In this document: positions 7,082 through 15,678 of the stretch, one piece after another
How positions within the stretch are numbered: position 1 is the stretch's first letter
Layout of the letters: every line of letters begins with the position of its first letter
Assembly: GCA_012798025.1 (NCBI GenBank)
Contig: JAAZNX010000212.1
Span: 1 to 21,114, forward strand
DNA from: Methanothrix sp.
GTDB taxonomy: Archaea > Halobacteriota > Methanosarcinia > Methanotrichales > Methanotrichaceae
Length of the DNA stretch: 21,114 bases
Reading direction: 5' to 3'
Notes under the pieces: model-generated
The model's database searches: none
The model's input: only the letters and a program-made list of their open reading frames with translations
What the model was told of the DNA's origin: nothing
Translations under genes and position numbers: made by a program

Positions 7082-7711
7082 TTGGCTAGAAGATCACAAA
7101 GAAAGGCTGATAGCAGAAAGGCCAAGCAATGGTATAAAGTCGTAAGTCCTGATATGTTCGGCAGGTCTCCTTTTGGCGAGACCATCGCCAATGATCCGGA
7201 GAGGGTCGTAGGAAGGATAGTTGAGACAACTCTGGGAGACCTTACAAACAACTTCTCCAAGCAGAATACCAAGCTCAAGTTCAGAGTGGACCGCGTGGCG
7301 GGCGATTCTGCATACACAAAGTTCGTAGGCCATGAGATGACAACGGACTACGTTCGTTCCCTGGTCAAGAGGAGAACCTCCCGCATCGACGCCATCGTCG
7401 ATGTAACTACAACTGATGGATACCAGGTGCGAATCAAGCCCAGTTGCTTCACCGTGAAGAGGGCGCGGGCAAACCAGGTCAAAAGCATCAGGGAGCTCTC
7501 CAAGAGGGTTATCCTTGAGAAGTCCAAGAGCCTCGACCTCAGCCAGCTGATACAGGATGTCGTTCAGGGCAAGATATCTTTGGATATCTACAAGGAAGCA
7601 AAGATGATCTATCCCCTCAGGCGCGTCGAGGTGCGCAAGACAGAGATCGTAACTGAGCCAGGCATTGCGCCAGCCACCCCGGCGCCTGCGGCACAGTCCG
7701 TCTCATCGTAA
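7082..7711 (+). CDS. rps3ae: Small-subunit ribosomal protein eS1 (S3Ae)
   Basis: This 209-residue protein matches archaeal ribosomal protein S3Ae (eS1), a 30S subunit protein near the mRNA exit platform. Diagnostic stretches are KQWYKVVSPDMFG, GRIVETTLGDLTNNFSKQN, KLKFRVDRVAGDSAYTKF, GHEMTTDYVRSLVKRRTSRI, DAIVDVTTTDGYQVRIKP and the C-terminal KISLDIYKEAKMIYPLRRVE. The start is TTG at 7082, behind GGAGG (7070-7074) with 7 nt spacing; an ATG that overlaps this site at 7075 is out of frame and meets a stop within five codons. The tail after residue 190 is rich in Ala, Pro and Ser and looks like a variable extension. It stands alone, convergent with the NosD-like gene. Confidence 0.96.
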   Translation: MARRSQRKADSRKAKQWYKVVSPDMFGRSPFGETIANDPERVVGRIVETTLGDLTNNFSKQNTKLKFRVDRVAGDSAYTKFVGHEMTTDYVRSLVKRRTSRIDAIVDVTTTDGYQVRIKPSCFTVKRARANQVKSIRELSKRVILEKSKSLDLSQLIQDVVQGKISLDIYKEAKMIYPLRRVEVRKTEIVTEPGIAPATPAPAAQSVSS

Positions 7712-7737
7712 ATATCTGGCAATAAATCCCGTCAACA

Positions 7738-7766
7738 AGAGGAGCCGTCATGATTTGGGCTCCTCT
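7738..7766. terminator. Hairpin between convergent genes
   Basis: AGAGGAGCC (7738-7746) pairs exactly with GGCTCCTCT (7758-7766) around an 11-nt loop. It sits just after rps3ae and over the 3' end of the NosD-like gene, so it could end transcription in both directions. No long T-tract follows on either strand. Confidence 0.5.
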
Positions 7767-8902
7767 GCCATTGGGTGTTTGTCGACCCCAGGCCCGCCTG
7801 GAACGTAAAAGATCCTGCCCAGATCGCTGTAGTAGTTGCCGATGCTGCCGTTGTCCCAGCGGTTGCTCTTGCCCATATCGTAGGCGTTGTAGCTGTTGTC
7901 GATGAGGCGATTGCTGTAAAGGAGATTCCATCTGGCAGAGAATGTAAGATAGATGCCATAGGCGTTATTCATGGCAGTGTTGTTTCGGATGGTGTTATTG
8001 CTGCTGTGATTGGCCAGATGCAACCCTTTCTCGTTATCCAAGACTCTATTGCCTTCCAGAAGATTGTCATTGCTGTCGTAATTGAGATAAATGCCTCTGG
8101 AGCTGTCCACGGCCAAATTGTCCTGCAATGAGTTTTCTTGGGAGCTGTCCAGATAGATTCCAGCAACCTCGTTGCTGCTTGCATTGTTTTTTGCGATGAG
8201 ATTGTTGTCACTTGAATCGGTCAGAGCGATCCCGTACCAATCGCTGCAGCAAACATTATTTCCCAGCAAGAGGTTGTCGCTGCTCGACCTGAGAGAGATG
8301 GAGCAATCGCCGTTCCTCTGCAGATCATTATGCTTCAGGATGTTTCCTTTGGAGTAGGCCAAAAAGATGCCGCAATCGCTCTTCTCATCGATGTTGTTAT
8401 CCCGAATCTCGTTATTGTCGATGATATTTCCTTGAGAGCTGATCAGGGCTATGCCATTTGTATTGTTATTGATATCGTTCATGGCGATGGAGTTATGATT
8501 GGAATGATCCAGGCGAATGCCATCCAGACAAGAGCTTATTGTATTATTATTTATAGTATTATTATCGGAGAGCACATAGATTCCAATCCTTCGGGTCGTC
8601 CTTATCTCAAAGCCAGAAACTACTGTTCCATCGGCTCGAAGGGTAATTGCATTTCCCATAGCCCCTGGATCCAGAAGAGGATTCTTGCTTGCAGCCAGGA
8701 CAATCTGCTTGCTGATGTTCAGGCTTTCATGATAGACACCGCCTTTCACCTCGATGATGTCACCAGGTTTCGCTGCATTCAGCGCTGCCTGAATGCTCTC
8801 CCCTGGATCGACGCTGATAGTGACCGCACCTGCCGAAAACATCATAAGAACGGCAGATACTGCCGTAATCGTTGGAATCCCCGCTTTATGCATCATTGCC
8901 AT
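7748..8902 (-). CDS. Secreted NosD-like right-handed parallel beta-helix protein
   Basis: The 384-residue protein has an N-terminal signal peptide (residues about 1-27, hydrophobic AVSAVLMMFSAGA). The opening VDPGESIQAALNAAKPGDII is typical of NosD/CASH-type beta-helix domains. From about residue 95 to 350 it is built of 22-24-residue turns of the form N.I..N.....GI.L..S..N, i.e. PbH1-type repeats. Such domains bind or cleave carbohydrates or act as scaffolds; the copper-chaperone name NosD comes from denitrifiers. No nos genes are nearby, so a cell-surface glycan-related or structural role is more likely. Many Asn-X-Ser/Thr sites could be glycosylated. ATGs at 8902, 8896 and 8893 compete; AGGGA directly before the first favours 8896 by spacing. 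There is no anchor at the C-terminus. Confidence 0.85.
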   Translation of the reverse strand: MAMMHKAGIPTITAVSAVLMMFSAGAVTISVDPGESIQAALNAAKPGDIIEVKGGVYHESLNISKQIVLAASKNPLLDPGAMGNAITLRADGTVVSGFEIRTTRRIGIYVLSDNNTINNNTISSCLDGIRLDHSNHNSIAMNDINNNTNGIALISSQGNIIDNNEIRDNNIDEKSDCGIFLAYSKGNILKHNDLQRNGDCSISLRSSSDNLLLGNNVCCSDWYGIALTDSSDNNLIAKNNASSNEVAGIYLDSSQENSLQDNLAVDSSRGIYLNYDSNDNLLEGNRVLDNEKGLHLANHSSNNTIRNNTAMNNAYGIYLTFSARWNLLYSNRLIDNSYNAYDMGKSNRWDNGSIGNYYSDLGRIFYVPGGPGVDKHPMAEEPKS

Positions 8903-8948
8903 TCCCTATATTGCCTTTCCCTAAAAGAGGATGGAGAGCATCTAAACA

Positions 8949-9911
8949 TTAAAAACTTGCCTTGGCATTCAATGCGAAGTATGCCAGCAGGGCCTCGAGC
9001 TGAATCCTCTCGTTTGCGCCCTCAGTCATGCGAAAATCGATCTCGCCGATGCGATCGACGAGCCGTACCTTGTCCTTGTCCGGTATGTCCAGATCTAGCA
9101 TTGCTCTATGAATTTGGACCACCACGTCCTCGCCTGAGAGGCCGCGGGATAGCAATAGATCATCCAGCATGCTCCTTGCGCCCACAAAATCGCCCTTGAG
9201 GGCCGTCATGATGAAGTCTCTTATCTCCTCCGGCCTGGCTGTGGAGGTGATCTGGTAGATCGTCTCTTCGTTTACCTCGTCGCCCAAAAGAGCTGCAGCC
9301 TGCAGGGCATTGATGGCTTTTCGCATATCCCCCCCGGCCACGTACTCTATGGCAGAGAGTCCCTCCTCTGAGACCTCCAGTTTCTCTTGCTTGGCAATGA
9401 ATCTGATCCTCTTGGCAACAGCCTCGGAAGATATGGGTTTGAATCGATAGACAGCACAGCGCGACTGAATGGGCTCGATGATCTTCGAGGAGTAGTTGCA
9501 GGAGAGGATGAACCTGGTGGTAGCAGAGTAGCGTTCCATGGTGCGGCGAAGAGCACTCTGAGCGTCATTGGTCAGGGCATCGGCCTCGTCCAGGAATATA
9601 ACCTTGAAATCGGCCTCGCCCAATGGGGCCATGCGGGCGAAGTCCTTTACTTTATGCCGGATTATGTCGATGCCACGTTCATCACTCGCGTTCAGTTCGA
9701 TGAAGTTATTCTTCCAGGCATCTCCAAAGATCTCCTTGACTATGGATATCGAAGCTGCAGTCTTGCCCACGCCCGGCGGCCCGGAGAAGAGCAGGTGCGG
9801 CAGGTTCCTTGTCTTGACGTAGGACTTTAGTCGCCGAACTATCTCGTCCTGGCCTACGATGTCGTCCAGCTTTTCAGGCCGGTACTTCTCAATCCAGATC
9901 TCTTCTTTGAT
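8949..9911 (-). CDS. rfcS: Replication factor C small subunit, apparent ATC start
   Basis: The protein is the AAA+ clamp-loader small subunit, which with RfcL loads the PCNA ring on primed DNA using ATP. In order it shows [18 protein letters not shown], the Walker [25 protein letters not shown], the Walker B IIFLDEAD-type [11 protein letters not shown], the SRC arginine-finger motif in [12 protein letters not shown], and the C-terminal collar helices. The conserved N-terminus extends well upstream of the first usual start (a GTG inside Walker A at 9770). Between it and the in-frame TGA upstream there is no ATG, GTG or TTG. An ATC at 9911 gives a normal-length protein of 320 residues starting (M)[11 protein letters not shown], and GGAGGGG (9917-9923) lies 5 nt before it. 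I therefore take ATC as the start, or a sequence error for ATG. Confidence 0.92.
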   Translation of the reverse strand: MKEEIWIEKYRPEKLDDIVGQDEIVRRLKSYVKTRNLPHLLFSGPPGVGKTAASISIVKEIFGDAWKNNFIELNASDERGIDIIRHKVKDFARMAPLGEADFKVIFLDEADALTNDAQSALRRTMERYSATTRFILSCNYSSKIIEPIQSRCAVYRFKPISSEAVAKRIRFIAKQEKLEVSEEGLSAIEYVAGGDMRKAINALQAAALLGDEVNEETIYQITSTARPEEIRDFIMTALKGDFVGARSMLDDLLLSRGLSGEDVVVQIHRAMLDLDIPDKDKVRLVDRIGEIDFRMTEGANERIQLEALLAYFALNAKASF

Positions 9912-9916
9912 CTTTA

Positions 9917-9923
9917 CCCCTCC
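9917..9923 (-). promoter_or_regulatory. Strong ribosome binding site deciding the rfcS start
   Basis: On the minus strand GGAGGGG is followed by the 5-nt spacer TAAAG and then ATC (9911-9909). This is standard spacing for initiation and supports that codon, or a mutated ATG there, as the start of rfcS. Confidence 0.7.
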
Positions 9924-10029
9924 TGCAATGGATGGATTTTGTCATTATATCAATATTGCTGCATGATCTGGTGGCTGCAGGCCATTTACGCCAAATGAGC
10001 ATAAGCGTTTGCAGCGAGGCAACAAAGGC

Positions 10030-10037
10030 TAAATATA
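10030..10037 (+). promoter_or_regulatory. TATA box for ileS
   Basis: TAAATATA lies 43-50 nt before the preferred TTG start of ileS and would place transcription start near 10055-10060. That is downstream of the alternative GTG at 10050, which argues against the longer reading. Confidence 0.5.
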
Positions 10038-10079
10038 GATGTATCATAGGTGGAAGATCGTTTTTCGGAGGAACTGCAA

Positions 10080-13000
10080 TTGATCACCGAGGTGGCTGGA
10101 CAGTACAACGCGCAAGATCTGGAGAATCGGATCAGACAGATGTGGGAAGAGGCACAAACCTATCGAAAAGTGCGGGAGAACAGAAGCGGAGGAAAGAGGT
10201 TCTTCTTCGTCGACGGACCGCCCTACACCACAGGCAGGATCCACCTCGGCACCGCCTGGAACAAAGTGATCAAGGACGCTGTTTTGCGCTACAAGTCCAT
10301 GAACTGCTTCGAGGTCAAGGACAGGCCCGGCTGGGATATGCACGGCCTTCCAATCGAGGTCAAGGTGGAGGAGTCATTTGGCTTTCGCAGCAAGAGGGAT
10401 ATAGAGGCCTACGGGGTAGACAAGTTCATCCAGAGGTGCAAGGAATTCGCACTCCGCCAAAAGGACGACATGACTGCCCAGTTCAAGATGCTGGGTGTCT
10501 GGATGGACTGGGATGATCCCTACATGACATTGAAGAACGAGTACCTCGAGGCTGCATGGTGGACGCTTAAAAAGGCGCACGAGCACAATCTCCTGGAGAG
10601 GGGCTTGCGCGTGGTCAACTGGTGTCCGCGCTGCCAGACTGCCATCGCCGACTCCGAGGTGGAGTACTGGGACGAGACCGACTACTCCATCTATGTCAAG
10701 TTTCCCGTCGAAGGCGAGGAGAACACATACATCGTCATCTGGACCACGACTCCCTGGACCATTCCTGCCAACGTGGCTGTGGCCGTGAACCCCTCCTTCC
10801 AGTACTCGAAGGTCAGGGCCTGGAAGGATGGCGCAGCGGAGGTTCTGATCATTGCCTCAGATCTCGTCGAGTCGGTCCTCAAAGAAGGGCGCTACAAGGA
10901 TTACGAGCTGCTCGGAATGCTCAGCGCAAAAGAGATGCAAGAGCTGAAATACACCCATCCCCTGCTGGATCTTGTCCCACGACAAAAAAGCATCAAGCAC
11001 GGAGTGTATGCTGCAGACTTCGTCACTGCAGAGAACACCGGCTGCGTGCACATTGCACCAGGCCACGGTCTGGAGGATTATGAGCTTGGATTGGAAAAGC
11101 ATCTTGACATCTTCTGTCCTGTGGGAGAGGATGGAAGGTATACAGCCGATGCCGGCGAGAGGTACATCGGCAAGTACGTCAAAGAAGCTGATGGCGATGT
11201 GATCCTGGATCTGGAGGAGCGTGGCAAACTCCTGGCGCAGGGCAGGCTCGCTCACCGCTACGGCCACTGCTGGCGCTGCAAGACGCCTATTATCTTCATC
11301 GCCACAAGCCAGTGGTTCCTCAGGATCTCAGATCTGCGAGACAAGATGCTTGATGAGGTCTCTAAAGTGACCTGGTATCCGGAGTGGGCGGGTTCTGCGC
11401 GCTTCTCTGACTGGATCAACAATGCCCGCGACTGGTGCATCTCACGGCAAAGATACTGGGGAATACCACTGCCAATCTGGACCTGCCCTGCATGTGGCCA
11501 TATGGAGGTGATCGGCACAGCCGCAGAGCTGGAGGAGCGTTGCGGCCAGAAGCTCGCAGACCTGCACAGGCCTGACGTGGACGCCGTCCTTCTGGACTGC
11601 CCATGTGGCGGGAAGATGAAGCGTTCGCCTGACGTATTCGATGTCTGGTTTGACAGCGCTGTAGCCTCCTGGGCCACGCTTCACTTTCCATCTGACGAAA
11701 AGCAATTCGAAATGTGGTGGCCGGCCGACTTCATCACAGAGGGCCATGACCAGACGCGTGGCTGGTTCTACTCGCAGCTGGGGGCAGCCATGGTCTCCTT
11801 TGGAAGAGCGCCATACAAGAGCGTGCTGATGCACGGCTTCACCTTGGACGATCAGGGTCGCAAGATGTCCAAGAGCATAGGCAACGTCGTTCAGCCTGAG
11901 GAGGTCGTTCAGAGGTTCGGGGCCGATATCTTGAGGTTCTATGTCCTGGGAGCAAACGCCCCCTGGGAGGACCTGCACTTCTCCTGGGATGCTGTGGAGA
12001 ACACCAGTCGAATGCTCAACATATTCTGGAATGCCTACAGATTTGCCCTTCCTTACATGATACTTGACAATTTCGATGCAAGCAAAGCTGACCTGTCCAG
12101 ATACCAAAGCAGCCTGAGAGCAGAGGATCGCTGGATCTTGTCAAGGGTCAACAGCCTGATCGAAGATGTCACTTGGAGCATGGAGCGGTACCAGTTGCAC
12201 CGCATTGTTCGCTCCATATCGGATTTCATCTTGGAGGATCTATCTCGCTGGTACATCCAGCTCATCAGACCGCGCACGTGGATTGAGCAGGACGATCCCG
12301 ATAAGCTGGCAGCTTACGTAACCATCTATGAGGTACTCGTCACGCTCAGCAAAATCATGGCGCCATTTACGCCATTCCTATCCGAATCCATCTATCAAAA
12401 CCTGGTAAGAGGCCTGGATCCGAATGCTCCCCAGTCGGTGCATATGTGCGAATGGCCTGCTGCCAAAAAAGAGCTTATCGACAAGCGCCTGGAGGCCAGC
12501 ATGCTCCTGGTGAGGGAGATCTCAGAGGCTGCTTCTAATGCCCGTCAGAAAGGAGCTCGCAAGCTGCGCTGGCCGGTCTCGGAGATAGTAATAGCACCTT
12601 TCAAGGATGCCGTAGACCTCGACAACCTGGAGCCTGTGCTCAAAGGCCAGACCAACTCCAAGAAGGTCACAGTGCTCTCTCCGGGCCAGAAGCCGAAGAT
12701 GAAGCTTGAGGCGGATCCAGTTCACAGGAAGATCGGCCCGGTTCATAAGGGAGACGCAAAGCTGGTTGTCGAGGCACTGCGGCTTGCAGACGCCTCCGAG
12801 ATCAAGAGGCAGCTTGATGAAGTAGGAGAGGCACATCTTAGTTTCGGAGCCAAGAGCTACACCGTCACAAGGGAGATGGTACAGTTCCGTGAACTGCCGC
12901 CGGAAAACCTATCTGCAGCCGAGTTCTCCAAGGGCTTCGTCTATGTGGATGTCACCCTCACGCCAGAGCTCGAGTCTGAAGGTTACTCTCGCGAGATAAT

Positions 13001-13241
13001 AAGAAGGATCCAGGACATGAGAAAGGAGCTGGATTTACGCGTAGAAGATCGAATAAGTGCTGTAGTGGACATCGAAAGCAAGCCTATCCTTGATCTGGCC
13101 ATGAGGCAAAAAGAGCACATTGCAAGCGAGGTTCGAGCTGCAAAGTTCGAGCTGGGTCTCGGTCTGGAGCTGAAAGGAAAGCTTGTCAAGGACTGGGAGA
13201 TCGAAGGAGTATGCGTCCGGATAGGAATCGATCTGATTTAG
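10080..13241 (+). CDS. ileS: Isoleucyl-tRNA synthetase
   Basis: This class I synthetase (1053 residues from the chosen start) charges tRNA-Ile with isoleucine. It has the HIGH-type motif HLGT (residues 55-58) in PPYTTGRIHLGTAWNK, a CP1 editing domain with TTTPWTIPANVA, zinc-type cysteine pairs (WCPRC, HCWRC, CPAC, CPCGG), the KMSKS motif at about 595-599, WEDLHFSWD after it, and an archaeal/eukaryal-type anticodon-binding region. The C-terminal part includes ENLSAAEFSKGFVYVDV. The TTG at 10080 is chosen because GGAGGA lies 7 nt upstream and the protein then begins (M)ITEVAGQYNAQ, like relatives; the GTG at 10050 lacks a binding site and precedes the likely transcript start. The stop is TAG. 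It is divergent from rfcS and 19 nt upstream of the nuclease-family gene. Confidence 0.96.
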   Translation: MITEVAGQYNAQDLENRIRQMWEEAQTYRKVRENRSGGKRFFFVDGPPYTTGRIHLGTAWNKVIKDAVLRYKSMNCFEVKDRPGWDMHGLPIEVKVEESFGFRSKRDIEAYGVDKFIQRCKEFALRQKDDMTAQFKMLGVWMDWDDPYMTLKNEYLEAAWWTLKKAHEHNLLERGLRVVNWCPRCQTAIADSEVEYWDETDYSIYVKFPVEGEENTYIVIWTTTPWTIPANVAVAVNPSFQYSKVRAWKDGAAEVLIIASDLVESVLKEGRYKDYELLGMLSAKEMQELKYTHPLLDLVPRQKSIKHGVYAADFVTAENTGCVHIAPGHGLEDYELGLEKHLDIFCPVGEDGRYTADAGERYIGKYVKEADGDVILDLEERGKLLAQGRLAHRYGHCWRCKTPIIFIATSQWFLRISDLRDKMLDEVSKVTWYPEWAGSARFSDWINNARDWCISRQRYWGIPLPIWTCPACGHMEVIGTAAELEERCGQKLADLHRPDVDAVLLDCPCGGKMKRSPDVFDVWFDSAVASWATLHFPSDEKQFEMWWPADFITEGHDQTRGWFYSQLGAAMVSFGRAPYKSVLMHGFTLDDQGRKMSKSIGNVVQPEEVVQRFGADILRFYVLGANAPWEDLHFSWDAVENTSRMLNIFWNAYRFALPYMILDNFDASKADLSRYQSSLRAEDRWILSRVNSLIEDVTWSMERYQLHRIVRSISDFILEDLSRWYIQLIRPRTWIEQDDPDKLAAYVTIYEVLVTLSKIMAPFTPFLSESIYQNLVRGLDPNAPQSVHMCEWPAAKKELIDKRLEASMLLVREISEAASNARQKGARKLRWPVSEIVIAPFKDAVDLDNLEPVLKGQTNSKKVTVLSPGQKPKMKLEADPVHRKIGPVHKGDAKLVVEALRLADASEIKRQLDEVGEAHLSFGAKSYTVTREMVQFRELPPENLSAAEFSKGFVYVDVTLTPELESEGYSREIIRRIQDMRKELDLRVEDRISAVVDIESKPILDLAMRQKEHIASEVRAAKFELGLGLELKGKLVKDWEIEGVCVRIGIDLI

Positions 13242-13260
13242 ATCGGTGGAGTTTTATAAG

Positions 13261-13737
13261 ATGAGCGCAGAAGATGATGCTATGGAAGTCCCAGTACCTG
13301 TCAGGGTAAAAGGCGTCTACATCGCCGGTTCGCAGGGCAATTCTCCTGCGCCTGTCGTGCTACTTGAGGATGAAGAGGCAAGGATTGTGCCCATCTTCGT
13401 GGGACTGTCAGAGGCCATCTCCATTCACCACGCCCTTTCTGGGGAGCTGGCGCCTCGTCCCATGACTCATGACCTTTTCATCTCCGTTCTGGAGAGCCTC
13501 TGCGCCAGCATCACCAATGTGCTCATCGACGATCTGGACGGCGGAGTTTATTATGCTCGCCTGACAATCAAAAGTGACTCCAAGCAATGCGAGATCGATG
13601 CCCGCCCAAGCGACTGTTTAGCACTGGCCTTGCGGGCAAAAGCTCCCATCGAGGTTCAGGAGAAGGTAGTATTGGAAGCTGGCATAAGTAAAAGCGATGT
13701 GGAAAAGCTGACCAGCATAGAGAACTATCTGCAGTGA
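13261..13737 (+). CDS. Bifunctional nuclease family protein (DUF151)
   Basis: This 158-residue protein matches the DUF151 / bifunctional nuclease family, known from Thermotoga TM0160 and the plant BBD nucleases. Key parts are VKGVYIAGSQGNSPAPVVLL, EEARIVPIFVGLSEAISIHHAL, PRPMTHDLFISVLESL, VYYARLTI and the well conserved DARPSDCLALALRAKAPIEV. Plant relatives degrade RNA and DNA; the archaeal role is not established. The ATG at 13261 is preferred to the in-frame GTG at 13246, because GGTGGAG (13245-13251) then serves as ribosome binding site with 9 nt spacing. It follows ileS by 19 nt and is probably co-transcribed. A hairpin follows its stop. Confidence 0.88.
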   Translation: MSAEDDAMEVPVPVRVKGVYIAGSQGNSPAPVVLLEDEEARIVPIFVGLSEAISIHHALSGELAPRPMTHDLFISVLESLCASITNVLIDDLDGGVYYARLTIKSDSKQCEIDARPSDCLALALRAKAPIEVQEKVVLEAGISKSDVEKLTSIENYLQ

Positions 13738-13747
13738 CCTCTTCAAT

Positions 13748-13775
13748 TTTGCTTGAGTCGCCTTTTGCAAGCAAA
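13748..13775 (+). terminator. Hairpin after the nuclease-family gene
   Basis: TTTGCTTG (13748-13755) pairs with CAAGCAAA (13768-13775) with a 12-nt loop, starting 10 nt after the stop codon. It could mark the end of the ileS unit. The stem is AT-rich and weak. The rest of the gap to 13990 shows no gene. Confidence 0.35.
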
Positions 13776-13990
13776 GCTTGGCTGCGAAAGTGTTATGGGT
13801 CGTGCAGGTGACTTACTGAAAATCGCCAACATTGGACCTTGAGCGGCTTTTTGCAGGAACTGATCTGACAATGTCGATTCTTGCAATTTCCTTCAGTAGT
13901 CCACACTCCCGACCACTTGAGATGACTGGCAGGGGAAACATCGATCGGCTCTCATCTTCATCATTTGTTCATAAACTCATAAACATAATC

Positions 13991-13998
13991 TTTATATG
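13991..13998 (+). promoter_or_regulatory. TATA-like box overlapping the first ATG of the Tes-like gene
   Basis: TTTATATG matches the archaeal TATA consensus well and overlaps the ATG at 13996. If used, transcription would start near 14018-14022 and translation would more likely begin at the next in-frame ATG, 14029. Confidence 0.45.
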
Positions 13999-15519
13999 TC
14001 TTTCCCCCTAGAATACATTGACGAAAAAATGTCGCAAACTGCGCTTGATAAGACTGTTTCATCCCTCTGTCCTGTTTGTTTCAAGGTAGTATCAGCTCGA
14101 GTCTTTTCTGAGGACGGCCAGGTCTTTATGGAGAAGCGATGCGATGAGCATGGCAGTTTTAGGGAGCTTTATTGGTCAGATCTTTCCTTGTTTAATAGAT
14201 TCAATAAATACCTGTGCGACGGCCAGGGACTGAAGGACCAGAGCACTTCAGCCTCAAATAAAGGCTGCCCATTTGATTGCGGCCTGTGCCAGAACCATCT
14301 TACAGCAACGCTTCTGGGGAACATCGACCTGACCAACAGATGCGACATGCACTGCCCCATCTGCTTTGCAGACGCAGGAGGGCGCGTCTATGAGCCAGAC
14401 ATTGACCAGATCCGCGCCATGATGCAAACCCTTCGCAATGAATTGCCCGTCCCATGTCCTGCTGTGCAATTTTCAGGCGGCGAGCCTACGGTGCGAGATG
14501 ATCTGCCGCAGATCGTGGCTATGGCTAGAGAGATGGGCTTTGCGCAGATTCAAATTGCAACTAACGGCCTGCGTCTTGCAGCCAGCATCGATCTCTGCCG
14601 TTCGCTGGAGAAGAGTGGGCTGAACACGATCTACCTGCAGTTTGACGGTGTGACTGCAAAGCCATATCAGGCTGCTCGTGGGCGTGATCTGTTTCCAATC
14701 AAGCTCAATGCTCTGGAGAACTTCCGCAAGTCCGGTTTGACCAGTGTCGTGCTGGTGCCAACTTTGGCCAAAGGTGTTAACGATCATCAGGTGGGCGACA
14801 TAGTGCGCTTCGCATCGAAGAACCTTGACATCGTCAAGGGCATCAACTTCCAACCCATCTCCTTTGCGGGAAGAACGGAAGCGGCAACGAGAGCAGAAAA
14901 ACGTATCACCATTCCCGATCTCCTCACACTTCTGGAGGATCAGACAAACGGCGAGATCACCAGAGATGATTTCTATCCCGTTCCATTTGTAGTTCCTGTG
15001 TCCCGGCTGCTCGCGGCAAAGCAGGGCTCTCCCACGCCAGCCTTTACAGTCCATCCATGTTGTGGGGCTGCGACTTACGTCTACAGCTTTGACGGGCGCC
15101 TGATTCCCATCACCAGGTTCATCGATGTTGAGGGTCTGATGGAGATGGTAAACAACGAGGCTGAGAATTACGATGGGTCCAGGCTTGGGGGGGTGAAGTT
15201 GACTGGAAAGATCCTGCGAGAGCTGCCCAAGTTCGTGGATGAGGCAAGGATTCCTGGTGATTTGAACGTCACACGCATGCTTTTCAGAGTTTTTCGCAAT
15301 GGTACTCGCGATGCACTCACTGAGTTTCACAGCAAGGCTCTCTTTTTGGGGGCCATGCATTTTCAGGATCTGTACAACATGGACCTGGAGCGGCTGCAAA
15401 GGTGTGGCATTCACTATGCTACGCCGGATGGACGCCTAATTCCATTTTGCTCTTACAATACCCTGCACAGAAAAGGCGTGGAGGATAAATTCTCCGTGCT
15501 GCTGCACCGACACGTTTAA
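13996..15519 (+). CDS. tes: Radical SAM protein, tetraether lipid synthase (Tes)-like
   Basis: The protein (507 residues, or 496 from ATG 14029) has the radical SAM cluster motif CDMHCPIC (Cys116, 120, 123) and the SAM-binding FSGGEPT. Around these are the hallmarks of the MJ0619/Tes family: an N-terminal CPVC…KRCDEHG knuckle, GCPFDCGLCQNH just before the radical SAM motif, VHPCCGAATYVY, and the C-terminal HYATPDGRLIPFCSYNTLHR. Tes joins the phytanyl chains of two archaeal lipids at their ends, giving macrocyclic archaeol and tetraethers (GDGT), and holds several iron-sulfur clusters. The cysteine pattern fits that; the reaction in this organism is inferred. Neither start has a ribosome binding site, so a leaderless or short-leader transcript is likely. 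The gene is monocistronic and followed by a tRNA gene whose promoter overlaps its 3' end. Confidence 0.85.
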   Translation: MSFPLEYIDEKMSQTALDKTVSSLCPVCFKVVSARVFSEDGQVFMEKRCDEHGSFRELYWSDLSLFNRFNKYLCDGQGLKDQSTSASNKGCPFDCGLCQNHLTATLLGNIDLTNRCDMHCPICFADAGGRVYEPDIDQIRAMMQTLRNELPVPCPAVQFSGGEPTVRDDLPQIVAMAREMGFAQIQIATNGLRLAASIDLCRSLEKSGLNTIYLQFDGVTAKPYQAARGRDLFPIKLNALENFRKSGLTSVVLVPTLAKGVNDHQVGDIVRFASKNLDIVKGINFQPISFAGRTEAATRAEKRITIPDLLTLLEDQTNGEITRDDFYPVPFVVPVSRLLAAKQGSPTPAFTVHPCCGAATYVYSFDGRLIPITRFIDVEGLMEMVNNEAENYDGSRLGGVKLTGKILRELPKFVDEARIPGDLNVTRMLFRVFRNGTRDALTEFHSKALFLGAMHFQDLYNMDLERLQRCGIHYATPDGRLIPFCSYNTLHRKGVEDKFSVLLHRHV

Positions 15520-15522
15520 ATG
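15515..15522 (+). promoter_or_regulatory. TATA box for tRNA-Ala
   Basis: TTTAAATG is centred about 30 nt upstream of the tRNA 5' end at 15549, the usual distance for archaeal stable RNA genes. It overlaps the stop codon of the Tes-like gene. Confidence 0.55.
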
Positions 15523-15548
15523 TGGTAGGGCTCACTTGTCAAGGTCGA

Positions 15549-15621
15549 GGGCAGGTAGATCAGCTGGAAGATCGCTACCTTGGCATGGTAGAGGCCTCGG
15601 GTTCAAATCCCGACCTGTCCA
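15549..15621 (+). tRNA. tRNA-Ala (anticodon GGC)
   Basis: A complete cloverleaf can be folded by eye. The acceptor GGGCAGG pairs with CCTGTCC, including the G3-U70 wobble pair that marks alanine tRNAs. The D stem is GATC/GATC. The anticodon stem CTACC/GGTAG encloses loop TTGGCAT with anticodon GGC. The variable loop is AGGCC, the T stem TCGGG/CCCGA encloses TTCAAAT, and the discriminator is A. CCA is not encoded (A is followed by TTTT). No intron is seen. It reads GCC and GCU alanine codons (GCU by wobble). Confidence 0.96.
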
Positions 15622-15651
15622 TTTTAGCCGGTTTGTTCTTTAAGTCTTTTT
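15622..15651 (+). terminator. T-rich terminator after tRNA-Ala
   Basis: TTTT follows the tRNA directly (15622-15625), and a second T-run lies at 15647-15651. Oligo-T tracts end archaeal transcription without needing a hairpin. Confidence 0.4.
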
Positions 15652-15678
15652 CATGTATCTGATAGAGGCCTGCATAAG

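Noticed and set aside
10050..10079. GTG start 10 codons upstream for ileS
   Set aside because: It has no ribosome binding site and lies before the likely transcript start; TTG at 10080 has GGAGGA at 7 nt.
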